Below are positions 35,401 through 47,933 of a stretch of DNA of 64,000 nt, one piece after another (positions within the stretch are counted from its first letter, which is position 1; every line of letters starts with the position of its first letter). Source of the stretch: Cryptomeria japonica (Eukaryota > Streptophyta > Pinopsida > Cupressales > Cupressaceae); assembly GCF_030272615.1 (NCBI RefSeq), contig NC_081415.1, positions 236,078,803 through 236,142,802 on the forward strand. Direction: 5' to 3'. Under the pieces are notes generated by a model. The model was not told where the DNA came from. It saw nothing but the letters and a program-made list of their open reading frames with translations, and made no database searches. Position numbers and translations under genes: made by a program.

Positions 35401-36332
35401 TGTTATTAGGTCCTAGGTTGACATATTTTGCATTTTTGTCTATAAAAAATGGGAAACTTGTAATGTTGTAAGGGATCTAAATTATTTTGAATATTTAAGT
35501 CATATAGTAATTAGATGTGATCTAGCCTAAATTTTTGTGGTCATAGAGAATATTCAATAAGAAAAATGCAGTTCAATGTTGCAAGTTATATTTTGCATGT
35601 GAGTTATTTGCATTTTCTATGGTAGTTTTCTATTCAAATTGAAGCTTAAATGAAAATAACTTGATGTGTGTGTTATTTGTGATTCTCTCATTAAATATGA
35701 ACATTTTTCTTTTAAGTGAATATACTAAGGGTTTTTGACCTTATCATCATACATTTACTATATGGTGTATCTTATTCGTTGCTTCTATTCAAGTAATAGA
35801 ATAAACATGTTTTAAATGGGATATGGGGGATTGTGTATTGTGTTAAAGGATCCTTAAAAAGTTTTACAAATAATACCCTTTCCTAGACATATTGGTGTAA
35901 TGTAGTAATATTATTAGTCTTCTAAATATGAAGTTCTATTGTCAAAAGAAGGCACTCTGCATGTAGGGTTTGACTTTATTGCCCTAGATGAATATTAAAA
36001 CCCTAAAATAAATACTTTTTGTTTATGTGTTCAAGTTGTTCCATGTTCTTAAGGTGATGAACAAGATAAATATTAAGGATTTAGCTAATCTAAGGTAAGA
36101 TTCATTCAGATCTTAATACAAGTGAGAGAACATTCTACTCTAATCAACATCTTAGTATGCATATATTAATATTTTAGATATTGAAGGGTTTCCCTCTAGA
36201 TCTAGTAGAACCTAAAATGTAGAGGAGAACAAGCCATTATCTCCTATTCGTTAGCCAATGATATGAGAATTTTGATCATTAAAGATAGCTACTTTATAGA
36301 GATAATTAGGCAGTTAGTTGAGAACACCAACA
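35401..36332 (+). repeat. Probable copia 5' LTR
   Basis: The right end is ACACCAACA at 36332, followed by a primer-binding-like site at 36336. A TGTTATTAGG at 35401 could be the left end, giving ~930 bp, but the start is not proven. It precedes a copia gag in the same orientation. Confidence 0.45.
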
Positions 36333-36335
36333 TAG

Positions 36336-36350
36336 TTGGTATTAAAGCCT
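36336..36350 (+). promoter_or_regulatory. Primer-binding site of the decayed copia element
   Basis: TTGGTATTAAAGCCT resembles the common TTGGTATCAGAGCC site complementary to initiator Met tRNA, with one or two changes. It lies 3 bp after the LTR end. Confidence 0.6.
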
Positions 36351-36451
36351 GACTAGTTTTGGTTTTATTGTTGGGTAGTGGGATTTTTGTATTAATCTCA
36401 ATTTGAATGGGAGATTTTATAGAGTATTTTCAAAATCTTGACTTAGGAATA

Positions 36452-36825
36452 AGATGACAAGAACATCTAGAAAAATCAAGATGGAAAAGTTTAATGGAAC
36501 TAACTTCAAACTATGGAAGTTAAAAATGGAGGATATTTTCATAGATAGAGATCCATGGGTTGCAATACATCTAGAGTAAAACTAGTTACTATGACCTAGG
36601 ATGTTTGGGACATGGAAAATAGAAAAGCTAAGGGTATAATAAGACTTGGTTTGGCTGATTTAGTACTCCTAAATGTCCATGAAGAGAAAACTGCATTAGA
36701 TGGGCTAATCTATGATAAACAAGCTATTATTAATAAATAAGATGCATTCTCTAAATATGGAAGGAGGTTCCACCATTTATAATCTCAATTCTTTCAACAT
36801 AATAGTTTCTCAAATGGGTTCTTTT
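36452..36825 (+). pseudogene. gag: Copia gag, N-terminal part
   Basis: Translation gives KFNGTNFKLWKLKMED and DRDPWVAI, then after a frame change AKGIIRLGLADLVLLNV, and near the end LNSFNIIVSQMGS. This is the UBN2-type gag of plant copia elements. Several stops and at least two frameshifts. It breaks at 36825, where a 4.1-kb LTR is inserted, and resumes at 40958 with SIGDMIKE. Confidence 0.8.
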
Positions 36826-38068
36826 TGATAGTGTTTTGATGCACTATCGAACACAGAATAAAGTATTGAATACTCTATCCTCTCTTGAGTAAGGACTCTT
36901 AAATGCTGAAGATTCGCATAAGGATCACTTGAGATGGCTTCAAGGTTCTTTTATGTTAGGTCTTAACTTGTCGGATAGCTTCAATGGTATTGATGTGATT
37001 TGTTGTACATGCGAGGGGACTTATGTTGAATAATTGAATGCTCAAATGATTGAATGATTTGAATATCGCTGAAACGTAGGACTTCACTTCAGTTGATTAA
37101 AAAAAGGAAAAAAGAATAAGGGCTGAGAAGGGCTATTCTAACTCTAGGAATGTAAGAGCGATGGATGATCTTTGGTGAAACTCTAACTAAGTCTTGCTTC
37201 GATATGCAACAAACATCTCCACAAGGCTAGTGCGATCTTCTAAGGACAACTTTACAATTTTCAAATCATCACCGCAAGCATAGACACCATCAAGTTGATG
37301 CATATAAATGAAGAAGCGATAATTGAAGTTAAGCATTGGCTAATATGAATCCAATTGACTACGCAAGGCATGTTACCACCGACAAGGTCTTAGTAGTATG
37401 GATATGCAAATTTCATCATTGATTACACAAAAGTTCTTCCATTCATCTAATAAACTTGAAAACAAATTGAGAAGTATAGAGACCATGCATATTTTTAATC
37501 AACACATAGAATTCACCATATCTTCAATGAAGTTTACATGCTTCTTACAACAATGTCTTGGCAACAATCTCTGCCTTCTCCTAATCTACTCTAATTTCTA
37601 TCTGCTACACTCTTCTCTATTCTTGAACTACTGACTATTAAAATGAAGAAGTGAGGCCTTTTATAGTGCTCCCATTACAATTCGGTGACTCAGATTGAGT
37701 TGAGATCAATGACCAAGATTACAAGATAGAAACCCTAATTAGCGTTTGTTGAACCCATTACAAAACATTTAATGCTTGACCAATGATACAATTACATTTG
37801 ATTGGACACATGTCCCTTTTAGAAAATTTGACCAATAGATGGCGAGGGTTGGTAACATCGAACTTTGTGCCCTTGTAGTAGTTATCTCCTTTGTTAGGTT
37901 CATCGAATCTGGATGCCTTCTCATGAAGTAATGATGACTGGGCACCACCTCAGCTTGATTGATTGTGTAACTCATCACAAGTTGTAATTGAATATTGAAA
38001 TCATTTTGAGCGACTTGCATCAATAGAAGCAGTGATGAGCAATGAACTAAAGGTGCAATGCTTTCGAG

Positions 38069-38313
38069 AAGCAATGCTTAAATAAAGCAATGCCATTGAA
38101 AGGCAATGCTTAAAAGCAGTAACGATATTAACGAGCATTGCTTAAAAAGTAGTAGTGCTACTGAGAGGCACTACTTAAGAGCAGTAGTGACATAAATAGG
38201 CATTGCTAAAAAAGCAACAATGACATCAAGAGGTACTGCTTAAAAGCAACTGTGACATCAAGAGGCACTGCTTAAAAGAAACAATGCTCTTGAGAGGTAG
38301 TGCTTACTTTCCA
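38069..38313. repeat. 32-bp minisatellite in the LTR
   Basis: About seven to eight units of 32-33 bp, for example AGGCACTGCTTAAAAGCAAC + TGTGACATCAAG. The unit starts are regular while the sequence drifts, so it expanded by tandem duplication and then decayed. Confidence 0.8.
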
Positions 38314-39740
38314 TGCCTTAGCCAAATTTTCGTGATTTTCATGTTTTTGAATTTTTCAATTTTGATGTCCTTTGATCAAGGATCCCTGACTTCTCTTGTT
38401 CAGGAATTTCGCCCTAGTGTTGCCTTTGATATAGACCTTGTCCTTCCTATACTTCATCCTTCCTTCTTGCCTTGAACGCATTTGATCTTACTTGTGCCTA
38501 GAGTCTTCTTGTGCTTTTGATGTATATGACTCATATTCTTGCCTTATACGAGCCTGCGACTTGGCAATCCCATCTGCTACCTTGTAGAGACTCAAAGTGT
38601 AATGTCCTTTTTGATGAGAGCTTGCCTTATTCCAACCATCTTATCCCTCTAGAAGTGCTTAAGTTAGTTTCACACAATGATAATTGATTATATTGGTCAA
38701 TTACACATAAAAATCTTAATGGAACTTTAGAATCCCAAGTGACGTCTTTAACCATTGATCAAATACAATCATCTTCAGTTAACAATAATCCTTAAAAGTC
38801 TATAAGATGACTAAAGTGACATAGAGAAGATGTTGTAACCAAGATCATACAATAATCGAATAGGACAAAACCAAATTACTATGAAACATAATCTGATTTC
38901 TGTCAGAATAATCAAATAAATCAACACTAGACTTGTAATTAAATTAATGGATCGAATTGTCTCTTTTCAGGCTGCTAAACAATAACCTTAGTCCCAAATT
39001 TGATTATTGATCAACTCGAAGTCAAAATTGCTGTCAAAGCTGCGGACTGCACTTCGATATTGCTCACTGTGTCTCTTATTCAGACTCAGATTACAGTTCG
39101 AAATCTGAATTGTCTTTTATCCAAATCGTATGAAGGGAGCTTAATTTTGCCCAAGGTGAATTCTTCTGCTTTTTCAACAAACAATAGAGCCGCCTTATTT
39201 GTAAACCAATCAGATCCAAATCGCCAAACTCAGAGTTGCCACCTTAAAATGATCAAAACTTGACCAAAACTTGAATCGCTGGTGTCTTCATTTGGCTGTG
39301 TGAGGTTCGATCACTGATAATTAAAGGCAAATCGATTTCAAATTGATCAAACGTAGTGATCAATTTGGATTTAATAGCAATTGATAACTCATCACAAGCT
39401 CGAACGATTTCATTCAATGCCTTTGAAAAAATGATTCGGCCACCTTCCTTTAATATGCATTCACAAAATTTAAATGATATGTTGCTTTTCAAAATTGTTG
39501 GGCATCCTTATTTAATGATGTTGTTTTGAAATCTCTTTGACTGGAATCGCATCTCACCTCAATCTATGAATCATAAAGCATCACTTATAAATGGTTGCCA
39601 CCTTGGATCTAATCGCCACCGCCACCCTGATTAAGATAGGTTCGATCTTGTCCTAGCTCCATGAGAGTGTGCATTGGACTTTTAAATCTCCCCATGTAAA
39701 AGCTCATAGTGGGGCAGCAATGCCATGTTTTGAAAACAAT
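38314..39740. other. LTR interior, no gene seen
   Basis: Ordinary AT-rich DNA inside the 4.1-kb LTR. ORFs 38284-38475, 39000-39263 and 39253-39492 have no recognisable content. Confidence 0.4.
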
Positions 39741-39779
39741 TCTAAACAAAACTCTCAATCTTCCTCATAGTAGAATTTT

Positions 39780-40700
39780 GGGGAATACGGTGAATAAAGG
39801 GGAGGCAAAAGGATGTGGGATGCTGTGGGGGGGTTATAAGGGTTGCGTTTAGGATGTAAGGGGGGTGGCGATAGGAGTTATAAGGAGTAAGGGAAAAGGT
39901 AAGGGTGACGGTAGGTGGTAAGGGGTTTAGGAAATAGGAGTATAGGGGCTGCGGGTTATAAGGAATTAATAAGAGGTTGGGTATAGGTGTAGGGGGTAGA
40001 TAGGGGTAGAATAGGGGAATGTTGATGGGAGATATAAGGGATAGGCTGGGAGAAGAAGGGGTTGGTGAGGATAGTGGGTAGTTTTAGGATGTAAGGTATA
40101 GATAGTTGGTGAGGATAGCAGGTAGTTTTAGGATGTAAGGTATAGATAGTTAGGGGTATGCTAAGGGGATTAAAGGGAGTAAGTTGTGGGTTAGGATAGG
40201 GTCGGGGTAGGAGGTAGGGTGTGTGTAGATGGATGATAAGAAGGTTAAGGGGAAAAAGGTGTGAGATATGAGATGAGTATTGTAGGGAGTAGTAGGTGGG
40301 AAGTGAGGGTGAGAGAAGTGGGAGATGGAGTGATATGTGGAAGGAAGGGGCTGGTGAGGATAGTGGGTAGTTTTAGGATGTAAGGTATAGATAGTTAGGG
40401 GTATGGTAAGGGGATTAAAGGGAGTAAGTTGTGGGTTAGGATAGGCTCAGGTAGGAGGTAGGGTGTGTGTAGATGGATGATAAGAAGGTTAAGGGGAAAA
40501 AGGTGTGAGATATGAGATGAGTATTGTAGGGAGTAGTAGGTGGGAAGTGAGGGTGAGAGAAGTGGGAGATGGAGTGATATGTGGAAGGAAATGAATGAAT
40601 TTGGGAAATGGGGAAGGGGTAGAAGATGTAGGAATATAAAATATGAAATGTAGGATAAATGGAGAATGAGATAACATGAGGTGGAATGAAAAGGGGAGAT
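39780..40700 (+). repeat. G-rich purine tract with internal duplications
   Basis: About 900 bp with very strong G over C bias on the plus strand (GGGGTAG, GTAAGGTATAGATAG, AAGGGGATTAAAGGG). It contains a 245-bp duplication and a 44-bp one. A cluster of G runs at about 39978-40017 (GGG, GGGGG, GGGG, GGGG with loops of 6-10 bases) could form a G-quadruplex. Confidence 0.8.
40111..40590. repeat. 245-bp tandem duplication, nearly identical
   Basis: GAGGATAGCAGGTAGTTTTA at 40111 recurs at 40356 (GAGGATAGTGGGTAGTTTTA), and both run through TGATATGTGGAAGGAA. Only a few differences are visible, so it is recent. A shorter 44-bp duplication starts at 40061 and 40105. Confidence 0.9.
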
Positions 40701-40957
40701 GGATGGGAAGCGATCGGGTTTGGGTACCCACTGACAATGCTAGGAGAGGCAGGTTGACAACTTGGAGCACGAAGGAAATGTTTTTCTTGGCTTCATCATA
40801 AAGAGAGAGACTCTTCCTGCTTACCTCTTAGCCACCTAGAACACTAAACTTCTTCAAAATGAAAGATTTATAGCCAAAAGACTCAAAAAACTAACCTAGA
40901 AAGCAAAAAGTGGGGGTCCCCATTTGGAATGGGGCGATGTGTGAAAATGTCACAACA

Positions 40958-42341
40958 ATTCTATTGGTGACATGATAAAGGAGAATCATTGCATGCTTCT
41001 GTTGTGTTCTTTTTTGAATTCATGGGATCACCTTGTTATGGTTATTGTGAGTACGACCACCAAGTTCAAAATGGATGAGATGACGACATTGTTACTTTCT
41101 AAAGAGTTATAGAGAAAGGCTTCTAAGTTAGCTAAGGAGGCCCTTACAATTTGTGGAAGGTTAAAAGAGAAAACAAAGAAGGACAAGAAAGGTGAAAGAG
41201 GAAAATCCAAATCTCATGGAAGATCTAAGCTTCTTAGAAAATCCAAGGCAAAGCATTGTAATTGTAGAAAAATCATTCATTTTTATAAAGAGTACAAGGA
41301 GGAGAAAAATAATAAGAAAGAAACCCCTCCAATTTAGATTTAGATAAATCCTCTCAGGATGATGGTGAAGCCTTTATCGTAGCCTTGGCAATGCATGCAT
41401 CAAAATATGTGTGGATGATGGATTTGGGTGCATCAGTCTACATGACCTCACATTGGGGTTGCTTCAGAAAGTATGATGAATATGATGGTGGGAAGGTGTA
41501 TTTTTGTGATGAATCTCATGTAAAGATCATAGGTCATGGAAGAGTCAAGATTAGTTTCCTTAATGGAAAAGTGAAGGGGATAAATGTTGTTCTACATATT
41601 TCATTTTGGCATGAAACCTATATTTTGTATTAAACTAAATGATTTGGGTATGCAAGTTGTTTTATCACAAGATGAATGGAAGATGACTAGAGGAGCTATG
41701 ATGCTTTCTAAGGGTGTTTATATTGGGACTCTCTATGAGCTAGATGCAAACACTATTCAATGTAATAGGTCATTTGTAGAGCTAAAGAAGAGAGCTTTTG
41801 ATTCTTTATCCTTACCATTAGTTAAAGTTTTAGAGAAGTGTGTTGCTTCTACATCTGATGGTCATGATTTCTAGGTACCTAAGGGTATCAATTCTTTGGA
41901 GATGAAACTTCTAGTAGAGAAGACAATGTTAATGAACCATATACTTGGCCACATAGGTGAGAAGGGTCTAAAAAAAATGCCTCCTTGAGGGGTTTGATAC
42001 TTGTAATCTCGAGTTTGATTTTTTGCAAACATTGCATATATGGGATGAAAAATCATGTTTAATTTTACTCTAGTTTTCAAAAATCTTCTATGCTGTTGTA
42101 CTTGATACATTTTGATGTTTTTAGTTCAGTAGATGTTTCTTCAATTTCTAGATTTGTGTATTATTTAATTCATTGATTATTACAATAGAAATAAATTTGT
42201 ATATTTTATCAGAAGCAAACCTAAAACATTTAGTTAGTTTAAGAAGTTTAAGACTCTTCTTGAAAAAACTAGTAGAAAGATGAAGTGTTTGAGGATTGAA
42301 TATAGTGGTGAGTTTTTTTTTTGGTAGATTTAAAGAGGTTT
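40958..42341 (+). pseudogene. Copia gag end, protease and integrase start
   Basis: Continues the gag broken at 36825: NSWDHLVMVI, then a Lys-rich stretch and a decayed zinc knuckle (CNCRKIIHFYKEYKEEK). Protease: WMMDLGASVYMTSHWGCF near 41400, where the usual DSG active site reads DLG, then HVKIIGHGRVKI. The gag-pre-integrase domain follows (GMQVVLSQDEWKMTRGAMML, GTLYELDANTIQCN, HILGHIGEKGL). An integrase core start is seen near 42240-42310 (KKFKTLLEKTSRKMKCLRIE, YSGEF). Frameshifts and stops throughout. It is cut at 42341 by a gypsy LTR. Confidence 0.8.
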
Positions 42342-44739
42342 TGTAGATTGGGAAAATTCGAGTTGGACGAGATCAAACCACAACATAATCTAAAGAAAAT
42401 CGTAAACTAGTTAAACAACTATGCTAATCTATCCTAATCCAACCAATAGAGACATTGAAACAAAATCTAAATAATACAAAACTAAATGCAAATATCACCA
42501 TTCCTTCAACATTGCTCCATTGTTCTTTCTTTCTCCTCTAATTGTGTTGGCTTGATGATGATTGTAATGTATTCATCACTTGTTGTCATTGATGAAACAC
42601 TCTCACACACACATATGATTGCATTGACTACCGATGTAACTTCATTGATTTACACTGTTAACTAGTATGTTTAAGGTCTATCTCTAACCGGTACTCTATG
42701 TCAACCAGTATGTGCATAAGAGATAACCTGTGGTTACATTAAGCCGGCATCTAAATCAAAATGAAGATGAAGAGGAAGATTCCAGGACAACGGTTCACAT
42801 GTTTTGTTCCAACCGGTATTGACTGCTCTAACCGGTATCCATTTTTTGTGATGAGTTACCAGCACCGTTTTCTTGGCAGTCATTTTTGTGATGAGTTATG
42901 TTTAATTGTCTAGATACACTACACCTAGGAAATTGTGTTCCTATGGTCGACATAATATTTTTGTCTATTTAAAGACATCTTAGTGAATCATTTAAAAAGT
43001 GTGAACTAATAGAGAAGAGGAGATTTATGCGAATACTGATATGCATAAAGAAATCTTTTGTTGAAGAACGATAAGTGTTGAGATGAAGAGCAGTGTTGAA
43101 TGTACTTAGAATGATCTGATCAAGCAAGTCTTGTGCTACTCAGAAGAGATCAAACCTTTCTTGTTGTTTTCTAATCATTATAATAGAATCAAATCCCCTA
43201 ACCAGGTAAGCTCTAAAAAGCTTCATTGTACAAATCCTCTAACAAGGTGATCCATTAGTTTGGATTCTCAAATCCTCCAGCAAGGTTACTCTTAACATGG
43301 TAGTACTCTTAATAGGGTATAAGCTTCTAATAAAGCTTGGGATCTCTAACAATATTCACTCCTAGCAGAGCACTTTGTAAGACCTTAACCGGTCAGTTAT
43401 CTATTACTGTAGATAGTTAACTTGTGAGTTCCATCTCATTGTGATTTTTACCTATTTGGGTTTTCTGCGTATAAACACTTGTGTTATGGTGGATGTTCTA
43501 CTTTATGTGGATGTTGTTATTTCATTTTGGATAGCATGTATTTTGTTTAAATGCTTGGTTAAGTTCATCTACTGGTTAGTGTTTGAAGTTGTGTTTGTTT
43601 TGGTGTCACCGATTTACCCCCCCTCTCAGTGCTTTTCAAGACCATCAAATTGATGTCTCTCTCAAGTGTGAATGAAAGCAAGAGTGATAGAAATGATAAC
43701 TCAAAAGTGTGATTCTAAGATGAAATGATTTCAACAAAATGATTGTGCTAATTGATACAAGGCTAAGATGCTCGAAAGTTAGTTCGCTAATTGGACAAAA
43801 TGACAATGCTAAGAGTTAGTTGGTTTCTAGACAATTTGACAAAATGAAAATGCATGAAAGTTAGTTGATTTGATTGAAAGAGAAGTCCCAATTTATAGAA
43901 AACTGGTGACTCAACAGGCGCACAAGATTGAAAAGATTTTTGGTTAGATGGACAAACCTGATTGAGTGCACGCCAGAGCTGCCATTTGAGGAAGGATGAA
44001 GATGACAAAGATAAAGCAAAGGAAATGGAAAATAGCATAATTTTGAATGTGCATATCTCATTTTTGAATTTAAAATTTAAATTAAAGAGATATTGCCAAA
44101 AAGATTGATTTTTGAAAATCAAGGAAAGATATTAGTTTCCAAATTAAAAAATTAGGAGGATATTATAAGAAGATTTAATAATTAAAAATGATTAAATATC
44201 TCCACATAAGAGGATAAAATAGAAGAATAAGAAATTAACAAAAGCAGGAAATATCCTTACATGAGAGCATAAATAGAGATAATTAATAAATAAGATTAAT
44301 TAATTATCTCCTCACAAAAAACAAATAAAGATGAATTAGAATAAAATTTATTAATTATCTTGATTATGGAGGAAGATAAATATGATAAATTAATAAGTAT
44401 GATTTATTATTTTATTGCTCATATTTATGAATTAGTTAATTCAATAAAATGAATTTATTTAATTAATGGAGAAAGGGGATAAATAAATAAATTTATTTAT
44501 TTAGGACTTAGAAGAATTGTTGGTAAAAAAGGGGTTTAATTAATTAATTAACCTAAGAGGCCAAATCAGTCAAACTGATGTCCAAAAACCTCAATTTGAT
44601 CAAATTAAGTCAAATTAGGTCAAATTGGGTCAAATTGGGCAAAATTGAGAAGAATTGGGAGAATTAGGTTAGTAAAGACTATGCGTGCAATATGTTAAAA
44701 ATAGGAGACACGGGCGTTGGCCTCTTTTTAGTGTCTACA
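42342..44739 (-). repeat. 3' LTR of a minus-strand gypsy element (contains a solo LTR)
   Basis: The minus strand reads a polypurine tract CAAAGAGGGGCAAAA followed by TGTAGACACTAAAAAGAGGCC, starting at 44739. The other end is probably at 42342 (TGTAGATTGGG on plus), where copia integrase stops. That gives ~1.3 kb once the nested solo LTR at 42545-43647 is removed. The left end is inferred. The body of the element lies to the right, at 44740-48907. Confidence 0.6.
42545..43647 (+). mobile_element. Copia-type solo LTR, TSD AATTG
   Basis: It starts TGTTGGCTTGATGATG, ends TTTTCAAGACCATCA, with perfect AATTG at 42540-42544 and 43648-43652. It holds ACCGGT-rich U3 sequence and the block TTTTTACCTATTTGGGTTTTC (43444-43464) seen in other copia LTRs of this window. 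No coding inside; the ORF at 43441-43653 is not supported. Confidence 0.85.
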
Positions 44740-44756
44740 TTTTGCCCCTCTTTGAG
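44740..44756 (-). promoter_or_regulatory. Polypurine tract of the minus-strand gypsy element
   Basis: CTCAAAGAGGGGCAAAA on the minus strand, directly 5' of the LTR at 44739. It shares its last 15 bases with the tract of the Tat element at 29735. Confidence 0.75.
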
Positions 44757-47700
44757 ACAATGGAATTTTGAGTGTTGTTTCAAATAAAATTAAAAAAAAT
44801 AATGCCCCAGTAGACCGAGGGATGCCCCCTTGAGAGATTTTTTATATATGAAAGAAATGAATGATCTCTTGAAAGAAGAATATAATGTTAAATTAAAGAG
44901 GAAAAATGATCAAATAGAAAAAAAAGGTTAGTAAGAAGCAAAAATGATTGGACAAGGAACAATTAGTAATGATGGAACCTTGCTTTCATAAATGCACCTT
45001 TAACAGTACAAAACTTTATTTGATTTGGAAAATGGATACATCGTGTTGTGACATATGAGGTTAGAGCAATAAGCGATCCCTTTGCAAAAAAAACTGACAT
45101 AAAACAAACAAGGAAAGTTTCTATGTTGTCTTCAAATGTTGGGTGTGTATTTCAAGGGTTGAGGTATCTATGATAGTCACAAAGTGAACATACAAACACA
45201 AACACCCAAACATGCTTGTCCCAGAATGTCATAAAAACATCCCACAAGCATAAAACCAAAAAAATAAAATCATGAACCATCTTGGCCACTCTCATCACTT
45301 GTGGATATCCTTGAGTAGCATAGGAACATGATCAAAGATAAATCAATAAAAAAATAACTCACTAGACCAAGCAAGTCAACAACCATTTTGATCTTATTTT
45401 CAAAGTTGATAGTTTGTGTTTGATAGGACGATCATGATGTCTGGTTTTAGGAATGAAGTACCCCATTTAAGACGGGCATTGTCCGGTTTCAAGTATACCA
45501 CACCCTATATAAGCCTTATCATAGTTGATAGGGATAATGTTGATTGATTGATTGATTGATGTGACAAGTTGATCTAATTGATTGTTGATTGGATTGATAG
45601 TTTGTCTATTTATGCATGATTTGATAAGTGCAGTGTTTCACAACTTTTCCATATGCATCTACTCAAATGTCTGTCTATTGCAAGGGACAAGTTTATTGAT
45701 GAAATGAAAATAGAGTATCATTTTTGGATTTTTTATTGTTTTGAAATTTTTAGGGTTTTGTGGTTATTTGATTTTTTTTGGAAATTTTTGCAAGACATTT
45801 TATGAATGTTTTTGGCCTTTTCAGGACCTTATTTGAATTTTTTTAGTCTTTTTTCATGACGTTCTGCAATTTTTAGGAATTTTTTCAAGACATTTTTCTA
45901 TGTACATATGTTATCCTCCAATCTTTTGTAGTTAAAAGGACTCCATCTATTTACCACGTTCAAAAAATTGCCCCCAATGTCTAGCAAGGTAGGGACATTA
46001 TGGATCGATGAATGAACTGGCATAATGGAAATGGATAGAGGAAAGATAATGGGAGTTTATTATGGCATTGAAGCTGCTTTGATTGTCAAGGACTATTTGA
46101 CAATGGGATACATATTTTTTCCAAGATAAGGGATTGGACATGACAAGATTAGATGATAGCATGGTGCATATATGGCATGTGGTCCATACGAAAGGACATG
46201 TCAAGAGGATTATTGATTTAAAAAAAAAAATTCTTCCTTATTCTATAGCAAGATCAATGTATGGATTAGGGGGATAACAATAGGACATGGATTTGACAAG
46301 CAAGATCGAAAATGGATAAGGGATATGAATATGATGAGGGTGTGATAAGGGAACCAATATGGATAAAAGGGATGTGGACAAGGTGAAGTAGATAGGATGT
46401 GTGATGCTTAGGAAGATCCTTATACTTGTCAAGATCAAAGATGAAAAATGGAATATGGATGTAGATAAGGATGATGGACATGAAGGATGAAGCACAAGGA
46501 AGGACATGATGGATAGGATGCAATAGGATAAGATGAATGGAAGCTAAAGGATTACACATGATGCCTGTTTGCTAGGTTTTCATCATGGTACTTGCCCAAG
46601 GCACCCATTTGCCTGGTTTTCACTAGTGGATGAATTATTTCTCTTTACTATTTTTTTAGGATCCTTGTTCAATTTTTTGTACTTCTTTTTCATGATCATT
46701 TCTGAAATTTTTTTTGTAGTCTTTTCAAAAGACAATGGATGGATGATAGGATATAGAGGAAGGAATCAAACATCTTGTTGTCTGGATGGTACTCTGGAAA
46801 CATGTGTTGCAATAGACCATGGCTATGAAGGTATGCTCAAAGATGTTGATAGGATAATGAAATGGGATAGGGATTTATGCAAAGGATTGGATAAGAGGGA
46901 TGAAAGGGTAGAAAAGAGGTGTTGAATAATGGATTAGGTGTTGGAATATTTGTGCATGAGTGGAGGAAAATGTTGGCACGATCAAAATTAGCACACACAT
47001 TGAGGGGTGGTGGAGTAATGGAGGAAAAGTGAGTTTTGAATTTTGTGATTTTGATGGACGAGGGAATATGGATTTTGGGGCATAAGAACCCAAAATGGAT
47101 TTAAAAGGTTGAAGGTTATTAGAAGGAGGGATATCAATTTGGATGCCAAATTTTATTTTTCTTTAGGATATTGTTCTTTGAGGAGTCGCTTGGGAATCCA
47201 CATGGTTTTTGACTTTTCTTAGTTTTGGGGTTCCTTGGAACACTTTGCTTGTACAAGTGACTTAGGAACCCATATGACTTTTAAATTTTATTTATTTTTC
47301 TCTTTGGATCATATTTTATTTGTTTTTGCATGTCGATTAGATGGGATATGTTGATCATTAAATACACGTGGATTGTTCGACTTATGAATTTTATGCTTGG
47401 AATCCAAATTGCTTCCAAAGGGAATGGGATTTATGGATGGATAGGAATAATATGAAGGTATTTTGGATGGGTTGATGCAAGAAGATGGTGGGAAGGTTCT
47501 CAAAGATGTGTGCCTTTAGTGATCTTAATCTATCATAGGATGTGTATTGTGAGCTAGTGGATGGAGGAATGTATGGACCTAAGATGTTTGGAAGGGATGA
47601 AGACTTTGATTTTGGGATATGAGGACCCAAAATGGATTTGGAGGATGAGGAATGTGCATGTTTGGACTTAGATGGATGGTTGTGGGATTTAGTAGGGGTA

Positions 47701-47933
47701 TCAACATCTTGAGAGTGAGCTATGTAACCAAGGCCATGACCATCAAGATTTTCTTTGATATGGAGGGGTTCTAGAAGACCTTGTTCATGTAGGCCTAACC
47801 ATTTTACTTGATAATGCGTGCTTTGACAAATATTTTTACCAATGGGGTACCTTTTATTTTTGAAACAAGACCCGAGTCCATTTTGAGAAGGATATACTAT
47901 GGAAAAAATGTTGGTCTCATGGAGTAAACTAGA
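44757..47933 (-). other. 3' interior of the minus-strand gypsy element, decayed
   Basis: No intact domain. It includes a GATT tandem run (45539-45561) and a G/A-rich plus strand giving many Ile/Pro/Ser/His-rich minus ORFs (46238-46559, 46875-47093, 47309-47630). The block TTTTGGG-ATRAG-ACCCAAAATGGATTT occurs at about 47072 and 47610, so part is duplicated. No RT or integrase is seen. Confidence 0.4.

Larger units (their letters stand above)
36826..40957 (-). mobile_element. 4.1-kb solo LTR inserted in copia gag
   Basis: Minus orientation: it starts TGTTGTGACATTTTCACACA at 40957 and ends AACACTATCA at 36826. A TATA box on the minus strand lies at 40866-40872. Copia gag is interrupted exactly here. 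The target duplicate is imperfect: ATTCT after 40957 against GTTCT just before a short T run at 36822. It has no gag or pol and contains a 32-bp minisatellite and a long G-rich tract. The length resembles large gypsy LTRs, but it shares no termini with the LTR at 2464-6782. Confidence 0.65.

Noticed and set aside
43787-44122. Overlapping minus-strand ORFs in the gypsy LTR
   Set aside because: No domain, located in LTR sequence, and overlapping each other in two frames.
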